Shown: in pieces, positions 25,201-38,000 of the stretch
Layout: each line of letters starts with the position of its first letter
Numbering within the stretch: the first letter of the stretch is position 1
Assembly: GCA_014526335.1 (NCBI GenBank)
Contig: JACTAT010000265.1
Coordinates: 91,901-155,900 of the forward strand
Origin: Chrysaora quinquecirrha
Taxonomy: Eukaryota; Cnidaria; Scyphozoa; Semaeostomeae; Pelagiidae
Length of the DNA stretch: 64,000 nucleotides
Direction: 5' to 3'
Notes under the pieces: generated by a model
What the model saw: the letters and a program-made list of their open reading frames with translations, nothing else
Databases searched by the model: none
What the model was told of the DNA's origin: nothing
Position numbers and translations under genes: made by a program

Positions 25201-28200
25201 CAAGGGTTATGGTTGTGTAATAATTAATATTGCATCAGAGATTTCTTTGTATTGTATAACAAATTTATGAGGACCCATTTGCCTTCCTTTATGAGAACAA
25301 CTAATAAGAGGACGAGCCTGAATTGGGTTAAAATTCAAGAGGAACCTGTGAAGTCGGTCTTTTACATGATCGTGAATAATAGGATGAGCAAGATTTTTCA
25401 AATGTTTTTGTCTTCATTTTATTTTGATGAAAAATGGCTGGCAATCAGTCTCAGCAACTGAAGGCTCAAATCATCTTTGCTCAAATCAAAATTGAGTTGT
25501 TTAGCTACTTAAAAAGTGTATGTACACTAGTTTCAAGGGTTTCTTTTCAAAAACGTCATTTTTTATTTACAGTCCACGGAAGAATCATCTGCGTGCATCC
25601 AGCATGCTAAGGTAAGCAAGAGCGCATTTGCTTAGTTTCCTTCAGGGAGCGCCGTAGTCAACATCGCGCTTACTAGGCCGCCATTCTTCAAAATACTGAT
25701 GCTTGAATTTTCGCGGGTCGCGCCTCGTTTTCATGTTCTGTATCACACCTGTTTTTCCGAACAACTGCGCGTTTCACCTCCCGCGCCTACGGCGCTCCCT
25801 GGTTTTCTTCTTTACTTCGTACCAAACTTTTGTGCCAAGGTTTCTTTACCAGGTTCCTTTTTTTAGAACACCCTGTAGTTCAGTTTATATTATCACTTTT
25901 TCCTTGTTGCCATCTCTTCTTTATTTCTTTTTATCTGCAGATTAATCCTATCATGGTTCTTGGCCGACAAATGTACGTGAACTTTTCTAAAAGTCAAGAA
26001 ATTAACAGGTAAAAACGAGTCTTGATTCTTTTTTATTTTGCAAGAGTATTGCCTTGCATATGTGCTGAGCGCTCTGTTGCCGTCGTTAATAAAACAAAGC
26101 TAAAGATTTTGGACTAGAAACAGTCAAGACGTGTTTTACGCAACTCAGGAGTGTGAAGTGGAAACATCAGATACACCTACGTGACATTCAATGCTAAAAG
26201 ATCAGAGGCGTGAAAGTCTAACACATTAGAGGAGTGAAATATAAATAGATAAGAAGTGTAAAAGTTAAACATATCAGAGGTGGATTAGAGGTGTGAAAGT
26301 AAAACATATGAGAGGTGTGAAAGTTAAACAGATTAGAGGTGTGAAAGTTAAACATATTAGAGATGTGAAAGTTAAACATATGAGAGGTGTGAAAGTTAAA
26401 TATATTAGAGGTGTGAAAGTTAAACATATGAGAGGTGTGAAAGTTAAACATATTAGAGGTGTGAAAGTTAAACATATGAGAGGTGTGAAAGTTAAACAGA
26501 TTAGAGGTGTGAAAGTTAAACATATGAGAGGTGTGAAAGTTAAACATATTAGAGATGTGAAAGTTAAACATATGAGAGGTGTGAATGTTAGACTTATAAG
26601 CGGTGTGAAAGTTATCATATTAGAGATGTGAAAGTTAAACGTATAAGAGGTGTGAAAGTTAAACAGATTAGAGGTGTGAAAATTGAACATATGAGAGGTG
26701 TGAAGTTAAAAATATTAGAAGTTTAAAGTTAAACTGATAAGAGGTGTGAAAGTTAAACATATGAGGTGTGAAAGTTAAACAGATTAGAGGTGTGAAAGTT
26801 AAACATATAAGTGGTGTGAAAGTTAAACATATGAGAGGTGTGAAAGTCAAAGATATGAGAGGTGTAAAAGTTAAACATATTAGAGATGTGAAAGATAAAT
26901 ATATAAGAGGTGTGAAAGTTGAACATATTAGAGGTATGAAAGTTAAACATATAAGAGGTGTGAAATGTAAAACATGTTAGAGGTGTGAAAATTAAACATA
27001 TCAGATTTGTGAGGTGTAAAGAAATTAGAATTTTGAAATCTGTGCAGATTAGAGGTGTAAAAATTTAACAGGCCAAATGTGTAGAATCTTGAGAAAATCA
27101 CAGGTCTCATTAAAGTTTAGACTGATTAAAAATGTGAATAAACTCATTGGTGATGCAGTCACCACTCTTGACCTTCTACTTGAATGACGAATAGACACCT
27201 TAGTACAGACTCCTTTTCCACCCGCAACTTTTCGTTGATTTCTGATGTACTCAATTGTTGTTCCTCTTTCAGAGACTTCAGTGGTAGCAATGGTTCTCTT
27301 GTTGAAACACCAACTAACGTTCTTTTATTCACAATTATTAATGCAATTCACCCAATCAACGTTGTAAGTTCTTCAGCTTATTCGATCATTGTTACCTTTC
27401 CTCTATGTCAAAAATTGTATTAAGCCTATAATAACTGTTTCAGTGGCCAGTACCAGACATATTAACCAAAAGCCGTCATTTCAAAGCCGAACTTGTAAGG
27501 TTTTGTGCTGTACAAAGGATGTGGGTTGATATTTTCGGTATTACCCGAAGGATAAAGTCATTACGTACGTGATTTATTACCCTATGGGCATGGCATGGTC
27601 ATGACCCCTAATGATTACAACACTCGCATTGTGTTTGAAGCAATTACAACGAAGCCATTTGATTCTGTGCTCCAAATCTAGAAATTTCGATCGCTTGACA
27701 TCATGGGCGGGCATTACCGGATAAATTATGCCCCATCATTACGTCGCATTCGAACTTTGTCAGCCAATCAGATTGCACAACAGAGTTGTGGCCCTGACAA
27801 TAACGTTGTAAAAACCTCTATGCTTTGTTATATGAGTTAATACCATCTTTTTCAGGATATAGTAAAGAAAATTTGTTCTGCTTATGCTGAAGTACAGAGA
27901 ATTGTTATTTTTCATAAAAATGGCCTTCAAGCTCTCGCTGAATATCCTTTCATATAGTTTCAAAGTTTCATTGTTATTGCTGTACCGCATAGCCTTAGGC
28001 CTTAGCCAAACAATCAAACATTGTTTGTCAAACATTTGAAATTTGCTTGTCGAGCAATGTTTGATCGTTTTGCTGAGGCCTTAATCTGCAACTTTTTCAC
28101 TCTCAAAATTGTTGGCCCAAGATATGAAATTTTCTTGTCGTGCAAAATGTTTGGCCTTAAAACACGTCACAAAACATTGCTTGTCAAATTCTCTTTGCTT

Positions 28201-29249
28201 GTACAAGCAATGTTTTGAGACTGAACTGTCAATTTTCTTAACTGTCAAGTTGCCTTTTGAGCAAATCTCAAATGTTTGACCAACAATGCCTGATTGTTTA
28301 GTTATGGTCTTGTAGCTTCGTCTTCAACAACATTTCTCATCTGACACTCTTCAGAGTGTAGAAGTGCCTATTCAAAGTGTTTTTGCAGCGAATCAATTTG
28401 CAGTATTGATGACCACGTGATAAAACCCACTTCCGTTGACTAGATCATTACGCGAATCTCAGTTCCCGCCCCCTTAGCCCAATGCCAATTCTGTTACATC
28501 AGATGCTCTATACTACGAATCGTTATATTTCTAGTCTATATGTTGAGTCTATTGCTAGACTCGCAGATAGCAACATATGAAATAAAGAATGTGTTAAGGA
28601 AAAATGGGATTTTCCCCTGCGTAGTTATTGAATTGAATCTGCTATCGTTATGAACGGGACAATTCTAATCTGTCACTTTTTTATCTTCAAATCTGCTCCT
28701 ACAATCCACAAAACCCGAGCCAGGCGAGTCAGTTAATTCATTGCTCTATCGCGTAAAATCCCCGTATCTCTATTGTTGACTCTCAATGGCGCCTTATTTC
28801 TGAACGGTCAGTATACTACCTCCATATGCCAGTCCTAAAACAATACCTTATCAATACTGTTATTAATTATGTAGATCTACCCGTCATATTATGTTTTCTC
28901 ATCTGCCTTGTCTTTAGCTTTTGCCCAGCTGAAAGGACAGAAAACAAATTGTCTTTCTTGATTCAGTTTCAAAGTGGCTATATTTATTTTCTTAGCTGCC
29001 ATATAACTTTCGAGTCTCTTGTAGCACCTATTAGGTCATGTGCTCTCAAATTATGATTGCGTTTAGTTATAAGAAGTCCCCACTTGTTCGTTCATTTGTA
29101 AGCTATTAATATAGTTACTGATTTGGATAGCAAGTCTGTTAGTTAGCTATAGTTGGTTAGTTAGTTAGTTATTGTCAGTTAATTAGTTAGTTAGTTAGTT
29201 AGTTAGGGTTAGTTAGTTAGTTAATTAGTTTGTTTGTTTGCTTGTCAAT

Positions 29250-29304
<55 letters not shown>

Positions 29305-29359
29305 CTTTGTAAGTAAGCAAGTTAGTTAGTGAGTTAGTTTGTTAGTTACTTAGTAAGTA

Positions 29360-29403
<44 letters not shown>

Positions 29404-30718
29404 GATTAGCTAGTTAGCTAGATAGTTAGTAAGTTAGTTAGGTTAGTTAGTTAGTTGATAAGCTAGTTAGTTAGATAGTTAGTACGTTAGTTAGTTAGTT
29501 AGTTACTTAGTAAGTTAGTTAGTTAGTTAGTTAGTTAGTTATTTAGTTAGTTAGTTAGTTAGTTAGTTAGGTAGTTAAGTTATTTGGTTAGTTAGTTAGT
29601 CAATTAGTTAGTGAGCTAGTTTGTTAGTTAATTAGTTGATCGATTAGTTGGTAAGTCCTTATTGTGACCAGCAAACAACTTAATTACTATTAACCCTTGT
29701 TAATCATATACTATCTATTGTTTTTATTTACTTGTTATTCTATGTGTATTTCTTCATTTTTGCATATGTTTCCTTGACCATTTTCCAAATTCGCAACGGC
29801 TGAGGAAGCTCAAGCCACACGAAAGGCTTTGAATCGATGTGACATTTATGCTGGCTGCTGCACTCTGAAAATTGATTTTTCAAAGGTACTTTCTGGCTTT
29901 TTAAAGTCCTTTTGACTCTCGACTTTGCAAGGGTTTTCAACCTTTAACTATCATGACATCGATCAGCATATTATTTAGGGTCCTCAATGATGTGGGAGGC
30001 TGGGAATAACAGTGAGTGCTACTCTAAAATATATTTCTTCTACAAAACTAGTTGTTGATTTTCATTCTTACTTTTCAGACTGGCAGATTGAACGTTCATG
30101 CAAACACTAGCGAAACATACGACGTTGAAATTGAAAATCGTAAAAAATGTAAGTTATTGCAAACTTATTCACTTTGGCATAGAATTCAAAGCAATCAGTC
30201 ACTCGACAATTTTTCGGGGGGAAATTGTGCCTACATGAGTGTACAGATTGAGTTTGAACGTAAATACGGTTTGTTGGTCCACCGAGCCGGATGAATGCCC
30301 ACAAAAGCAAGGCTAATTGCAGGCCAACAAGAGTATGGATTCAGAAGAAGAAGATATTTGATATTATCAGACTAACCTTCGCCCATTTTCCGAGGAGCAT
30401 CGGTCAACCATGTTTCTCTATTTTGCTCTGTCTTGGGCAAATCTACACGAGAAATTTCTTAGCTGCCATATAACTTTCGAGTCTCTTGTAGCACCTATTA
30501 GGTCATGTGCTCTCAAATTATGATTGCGTTTAGTTATAAGAAGTCCCACATTTGTTCGTTCATTTGTAAGCTATTAATATAGTTACTGATTTGGATAGCA
30601 AGTCTGTTAGTTAGCTATAGTTGGTTAGTTAGTTAGTTATTGTCAGTTAATTAGTTAGTTAGTTAGTTAGTTAGGGGTTAGTTAGTTAGTTAATTAGTTT
30701 GTTTGTTTGCTTGTCAAT

Positions 30719-30777
<59 letters not shown>

Positions 30778-30832
30778 CTTTGTAAGTAAGCAAGTTAGTT
30801 AGTGAGTTAGTTTGTTAGTTACTTAGTAAGTA

Positions 30833-30876
<44 letters not shown>

Positions 30877-33800
30877 GATTAGCTAGTTAGCTAGATAGTT
30901 AGTAAGTTAGTTAGGTTAGTTAGTTAGTTGATAAGCTAGTTAGTTAGATAGTTAGTACGTTAGTTAGTTAGTTAGTTACTTAGTAAGTTAGTTAGTTAGT
31001 TAGTTAGTTAGTTATTTAGTTAGTTAGTTAGTTAGTTAGTTAGGTAGTTAAGTTATTTGGTTAGTTAGTTAGTCAATTAGTTAGTGAGCTAGTTTGTTAG
31101 TTAATTAGTTGATCGATTAGTTGGTAAGTCCTTATTGTGACCAGCAAACAACTTAATTACTATTAACCCTTGTTAATCATATACTATCTATTGTTTTTAT
31201 TTACTTGTTATTCTATGTGTATTTCTTCATTTTTGCATATGTTTCCTTGACCATTTTCCAAATTCGCAACGGCTGAGGAAGCTCAAGCCACACGAAAGGC
31301 TTTGAATCGATGTGACATTTATGCTGGCTGCTGCACTCTGAAAATTGATTTTTCAAAGGTACTTTCTGGCTTTTTAAAGTCCTTTTGACTCTCGACTTTG
31401 CAAGGGTTTTCAACCTTTAACTATCATGACATCGATCAGCATATTATTTAGGGTCCTCAATGATGTGGGAGGCTGGGAATAACAGTGAGTGCTACTCTAA
31501 AATATATTTCTTCTACAAAACTAGTTGTTGATTTTCATTCTTACTTTTCAGACTGGCAGATTGAACGTTCATGCAAACACTAGCGAAACATACGACGTTG
31601 AAATTGAAAATCGTAAAAAATGTAAGTTATTGCAAACTTATTCACTTTGGCATAGAATTCAAAGCAATCAGTCACTCGACAATTTTTCGGGGGGAAATTG
31701 TGCCTACATGAGTGTACAGATTGAGTTTGAACGTAAATACGGTTTGTTGGTCCACCGAGCCGGATGAATGCCCACAAAAGCAAGGCTAATTGCAGGCCAA
31801 CAAGAGTATGGATTCAGAAGAAGAAGATATTTGATATTATCAGACTAACCTTCGCCCATTTTCCGAGGAGCATCGGTCAACCATGTTTCTCTATTTTGCT
31901 CTGTCTTGGGCAAATCTACACGAGAAACCCATCTCCCGGAAGTTGGTCTTCGTGGTTGATCGCTCTTTGCCAACTGTGACTTAGATTGAGCGTGGGTCGT
32001 TTCTTATCTTTTGCCCTTGCTAAGTTGAGTTTTCTTTCAGATTTTTTAACTGGTGAGAGAGAAAGTGGCTTATTATCTGAGCGAAGTTCGACTAGCAGCT
32101 ATTCATCGTCTTATCAAAATGGTAGCCTCAGCTCAACTCCTGGGCCTAGCCCATCATTCAACTCTGGCAACGTGCTCACAGGTGAACAATATTTCTTAAA
32201 GTTAATGTTTATGTCGAGGGGCAAATCACTTCAAAAGTCTCGTACACTTTCGCTAAAAGTCCGGAGAAAGTCCGAAAAGTCCGCGGAGATTTCAGAAGTC
32301 CATAGAAAGTCCAAAAAGTCCGGGAGGATTTCAAAAAAGTCCAGGAAGTCCTAGAAAACTTTTTGACAATTCTAGAAAATCGGAAACAATCCATAAAATC
32401 TCTCACAGACCCTGTGAAAAGTCGCAGTTTTTCCACCTCGACTGCCTAAACACTGTAGTCTGTGCTCCAGATTCCTTTGAATAGAAATCTTCACCTCAGA
32501 TTACTTCCCCTTGGAACACTAATGCGCAACAATCGACGATTCATCGCCTTTCTGCAAAAATTGCCCCCATCTACTGTACATTTCCTTACACTCAAAAGGC
32601 ATGAACGAAGGTAGATGAATGTTTTATGGCTTTTCTTAAAAATTATCCGTGGACCTTGCGATGTGGTACTTTCCAAGGTTACTAATGACGTTACCATAGC
32701 AACGATGTTGAAAATTGTCACTATTCAACTAACAAAATTCGGTCTAACTTCTTTGATAAAAAAATACTGTATATCTTTACGAAACTTTTGCAATACCAAA
32801 CCCATATCAGATGACACCAGAAAATGGATCCTGTTTTTGCCAAATGCATTTGGATTATATTTTTAGAATTTTGCTGATACCTACATATGAGCATAATTTT
32901 TCATTCCTGACCCTCTGGAGATATTAATTTAATTCTCCTTTGCAACTATCAGTGAAATGTTGACTTAGTTAGGCCTATACTTTGCGATCAGATAATACTG
33001 CGAAAACCAATGTGAGCAGAGTGACAATTATCTACTGCGCATGCGCAGATTTTCGAAATAGAAATAGAAAATTCCTCACAAATTTAGTAAATGTGTTTAA
33101 ATGGGATTAATTCAGTCAAAAAGGGGTTTCAGCTGGTTTAGTTGTGATTATCAGTCAAAAATTTTAAGTGAAAGGCACAAATGGCAAAAAGTGAAAAAAT
33201 GATTATTACGTCATTATGACGTCATAATACATTGGTTATCAACAAACCCTGCAGTTCCAAATAAAATGAGTACAATAATATTTTGGCCAAATTTCAACTT
33301 TCCTCGCTCTTACCAGATGCAAGAGGGGGCTATTTCCTCCAAGCCCCACGCCATCTTCCGCTCTGACCATGCTCAATGGGCCCAGATAGGGTAAAGTCTT
33401 CCTCGTTGGCAGACAAAGCTAACATTTGACATTAGATATTTAGCCAAATTATTATTTTTCAAGCTTATCTATGCATTGAAAACTTGGGACTCCTCTCCAG
33501 GAGACATTTGTGCCTTTTTTTATTTGTCTAGGGAATGAAAAACAATCCAATAATGCATATTTTTGCCTATGTGAAAGTCCGCAAAGTCCGACAAAAATCA
33601 TGAAAAGTCCCAAAAGTCCGACAAGAAAATCTCCGGACTTTTGAAAGTCCGAAAGTCTCGTACACTTTTTTCGAAGTGATTTGCCCCTCGGTTTATGTAA
33701 CAACAGAGTTGGACAACAGTGGAAACGTTAGATACTAGGCGTTTTTGATGATGATATTATGATGATGATGATGATGATGGTAGTGGTGATGATGATGATG

Positions 33801-34982
33801 ACGATGATGGTAATGATGATGATATTGACGAAAATGATGATCATAATTGTTATCATTATCATAATCCTACATCGCCATAGGTATCATAGTAACCGTATAT
33901 AACCTTCATGTGCCCCATGTATCCTAAAACAGCTCGGACAGGTTCGACAAAAGCCCTTTCGTGATCAGCATATTTGTTGATCTCGGATATCCATTATTCT
34001 TCTAACCAAAAAACCCATCGAGATGTTCGTGATCTGTTCATCTGACATTTCGAAATCGTTCTTTTCAATTTTCAGAGGTCATGTTAGTCACGAAATCCAC
34101 ATAATCACTGCTCCGCCTCCTGCATTTAGAACACGACCTCTACCCCTGATGTCACGTGTAATTGTTTACACTATGTTGTTTTGTGTAACCTTGTGCAATT
34201 GCTAGCTTTTTTATTGCTTAATAATCAATTCTGCGATGCCATAGAGATGCCATATTTTCACTGCTTTGAACGTGATACTTCATATTAAACCATTATTTCA
34301 CGAAGTTTCGAAATTTCAATTTTTAAGTTAAGAAACACTGCAAGAAACGTTTACTATACCAATTGTGCTCAAAGTTAAGAAAACCCTACTATATAGCTCA
34401 GAGCATAGTTTCTTATAAAAAAATGAGTGTACTTCAAGTCCTCCACTGTACTAAAGATACCCCTCCACGTTACTGTTGATAATCCTCCACTATGCTGATA
34501 ATAACATTCCATGTTGTAGATTGACTTTTAGGGAAGCGTAGCTTCGGGATAAATTGTAGAACCAGTACGGCGACCACAAACATTGTAGAAAATAAAAGAC
34601 AAAGCATCATTAGCGAAACGTTGTTAACATGTTTTAAGTCGTTTTCTTTCTTTAATTTATGGCCTAGCCATTTATCTAATTTCATAAAAATACTTGGATT
34701 TGTCGCCATGATTTGAATTTACTACTGAATATGCTGCTCTGTCGCTAAAGAAGTTTTACAATTCCATGTTTTATTGGCACCCTCCACTATACTGATGATA
34801 TCCCTCAACGTTGTATCTGCATACCTTCCACATTTCTCGAATCACGTTGTACAGGATGGTAACTCTACAGTATCACATGTCCACCACTAGACTTATTACA
34901 GGTGTCGTAGTTATCGCTATTGAGTCTATGCTGGACGCTCAAACTGCTGGACGCCCACTCTGAGCAAACAGCTGTGTAGTTC

Positions 34983-35015
<33 letters not shown>

Positions 35016-38000
35016 GCGAAGAGTGGGACTCATGTAATAAGTCTAGTCCACCACCACGCGCATTTTCCACACCCATGCCACCCGTCCCGATAAACGCCGC
35101 CTCTCTCCCTGCAAAATGTACAATAAAAGCCCCCCCCCCGGAAATGCGGTACTTCATAATGAGCACAAAAAGCATTTTAATTATAATTATTGCATTTTAA
35201 TTATAATTACTGCAAATTTACATAACTATAATAAATTATACAGTTGGTAATTACTGTGAACATTGAAACGATTGAACTGTTATTTGAATAAAAGAACGGA
35301 AATATTCCTTAAATTCTAAAAGAGTCTGGAAACGAGTAAGCATAGCTTCTTCTCTGTCGGATTCTGTTGAGAATTTAGTTTCTCGACCTTCTGCATATTC
35401 TAGAGTGCAATGTAAGTTTTCAGGAATTTCCTATTTTATCCTTTTTAACTGGCACATAAGAATATGAAGATAGTCAACTTATCAAATGCATTACCACCCT
35501 TTTCTGTGGCATTACACGGAAGATACAGAATCGTAACATTGATGATGTATATATCTTTGTTTAGAGATACTCATTTTGTTTTGTAAGTAACCATTAAAAA
35601 GGAACCTACTCCTTTGAAACCAAAGTACAACGAAACTGTTCAAAATTTGACAATGTTCATGTCCAAACGCATTTTTCCGCTGTTTCTTGCAATTTTGAAA
35701 TCTCGTACAACCTAAAGACTCAGGTTATTGACCGAAACACAGCTGACAAACATGAATAATCGAATTGATTTTACTGTTTTTATTATTTTTAGCCGATATA
35801 ATAGCCAAAGCTCTAGCAAAACAAGGCTCTTCAAGTAAGTGAACGTTTACATTGAACCCCCCCCTGTAAATTCATCGTTGCCTGTTGGTTACCATTAGGT
35901 TGAAGTAAAGCTTTAGGGGTGCAAATCTGAAACTGTGGTTTATTGACAAGGCACTTGCGAACATGGTATATCCAACTGCACTTGCAAAACCTGGTACAAA
36001 ATGAACATTAGTTTCACCATTAACCCCCTTGAAAATTTACCTCTTCAGGTATAATAAAGCCGCCTTTAACAAACCTTCAGGGCCTCAGAGTTTGAGCATA
36101 AGTTCAGCATTGCATGCCCTCCTGGAAAATATATCGGTTCGTGGTTAATGTCGCTAGGCTTTTACAGACTTCCAGGGGTGTCCTTTTACTCTGTAACGTG
36201 GTTCTCTTGTTCTAGGTGCTCTGAACTCTATTTTGTCAGAATCAAGCCTGCTAAATGGTTTGACAGATCAACAAAGCCCAACAAGCAAATCAAGTTTACT
36301 TGCCATTCAGAATAACACAAATGAAAGCACATCAGCATTTGCATCTTATGGTAGAAGTCTTAGCCTAGGTGAGATCTATCTCTACCTTATCTTGTAATCA
36401 ACCTATAACTCAATCTGCTGCCTCTTTATCTAAACCCTACACCTCATTGTATTTCTACAGATCTTTCAAGCTAAAGCTCATTATCTTACCCTGCAATCTA
36501 GATCTAACCTTTTTTACCCTGGGTCTGACGCCCAGATATTTCAGTGGCTCTGTTATTTGGCCCCCTCTTTAAGCCTTCTTCTTTATTATCCCCACTGTTC
36601 TTAATAAGCCCCTTCTCTTTATTAAGCCTCGTCTCTTTGTTTAGTCCTCCTCTCTTTATAAAGCCTCCTATTAAGCCTTCCTTTCCTTTAAGCCCTCTCT
36701 CTTTATTAAGCCCTTCTCTTTTTATTAAGCCTGCTCTCTTTATTGAGCCCAGCTCTTTTTGATAAGCTGCCTTATTTTAATTCGCCATCACCTAAAATAA
36801 GCCCCTTTCCTTTATTAATTCCCTGCTAAACCCTCCTCCTTTTTATCAACCCCATCTTCTTAATGAGCCCTCCTCTCTTGTTAAGCCCTTCTTGTTTTAT
36901 TAATCACTCTTTAGGCTCCTCTTTAAAATAAGTCTCCTCTTTTTGATCAGCCTTCTTCTCTTTTAAGTCCGCCACTCTGGATTAAGTTAAGGAAACATTA
37001 AAAGATGATTCCATTTTTATAACTATGCTAATCATCTTTGTTTCAGCCGGCGGAGAAGGTTGTGTTGCAATGGTTTATGGTGTCAATACTGACCGCATGA
37101 ACTGTGACCGTCTATTCAACCTATTCTGCTTATATGGTAATGTGGTTAAGGTAGGTATATGACCGCTTCATGACCGCTTCCCAGAACTTTAATTTCTTTC
37201 TCTTCTTCCTGTCTGGTTTATCTCTATATCAAATCTATTCACTTTTTTGTAGGTGAAAGTCTTAACCAATAAGATGGGAGCTGCCATGATTCAATACACT
37301 GATAAAATGTCCACCGATATAGCCATTCGCAACCTCAACAATCTTACACTATTTGCCAATAAATTTCAGCTTTCGTAAGTACACCATTATTATTCCATAA
37401 TGCTTTTACAGTCAAACCCGATTTCCCTTTGGCTTGACTTGACTTGACTCGGCTTAGATTTACGCTGCTTCACTTCACTGGAATTGATTTGGCTTGGCTT
37501 GGCTTGGCTTGGCTTGGCTTGACTTGATCTTGACTCCACTCGACTTGACTTGACTTGACTTAACTAGACCTCACTTCACTTGACTTGGCTTGACTTGAAT
37601 TGACTTGACTTGGTTTGACCATACATTCACTGGTATACCTGTCGTTTCTTTGGCTTGCAGCAGTTGCTTTTGCCTTATAACGTCGCTGTCATTGCTTTAT
37701 GCCGCTTCGCTCCCCCCCCCCAAGTAAGTTAACAAGATTTTTTCTTACTTTTTATTTTAGATTTTCTAAACACCCGTTCATTGCCGACGCTTCTCAGATT
37801 TCCCGACTGCCAGATGGAACGCCATCGGCCGCTAATTTTGCCGATTCAAGAAACAACCGATTCAAATAGTAAGTTAAAAAATGTAAATGTTGCAGACAGT
37901 AAGAGTTAGTTTTTTCACTAGAACTCTTCAATTAATTTGATTGCTCATCCTGCTGTCTCCCGTGAGCTGATTGGTGCCCGGGGAGGGGTACTTCCATTGT

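Larger units (their letters stand above)
28988..30454 (+). repeat. 1.47-kb tandem duplication, copy 1
   Basis: From TTTCTTAGCTGCCATATAAC to TCTACACGAGAAA. Repeated at 30455-31927 at an offset of 1467 bp on the left and 1473 bp on the right. The change comes from small length differences in the TTAG tract and near 29072 (AAGTCCCCACTTG against AAGTCCCACATTTG). It carries the U12 branch site and acceptor, exon 8 and exon 9. Confidence 0.95.
30455..31927 (+). repeat. 1.47-kb tandem duplication, copy 2
   Basis: The second copy; the exons and splice signals are identical to copy 1. It ends at CTACACGAGAAA, after which the sequence becomes unique (CCCATCTCCCGG). The TTAG tract in it spans 30617-31125. 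Confidence 0.95.

Noticed and set aside
26218..26690. FNFHTSNM and LTFTPLIC repeat frames on the minus strand, GVKVKHIR on the plus strand
   Set aside because: Translation of the 24-bp intronic minisatellite in several frames at once.
29799..29885. AC-ended alternative for the U12 intron (exon starting at GGCTGAG)
   Set aside because: It is in frame but 21 nt from the branch A and would remove three RRM2 residues, including the conserved Phe. The AA end at 29788 fits both distance and alignment.
29150..31125. TTAG tracts as telomere repeats
   Set aside because: The unit is TTAG, not TTAGG or TTAGGG, is interrupted, and lies in the middle of an intron with unique sequence on both sides.
32615..32866. 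83-aa frame inside the 1.48-kb TIR element as a transposase remnant
   Set aside because: No transposase motif or similarity could be recognised.
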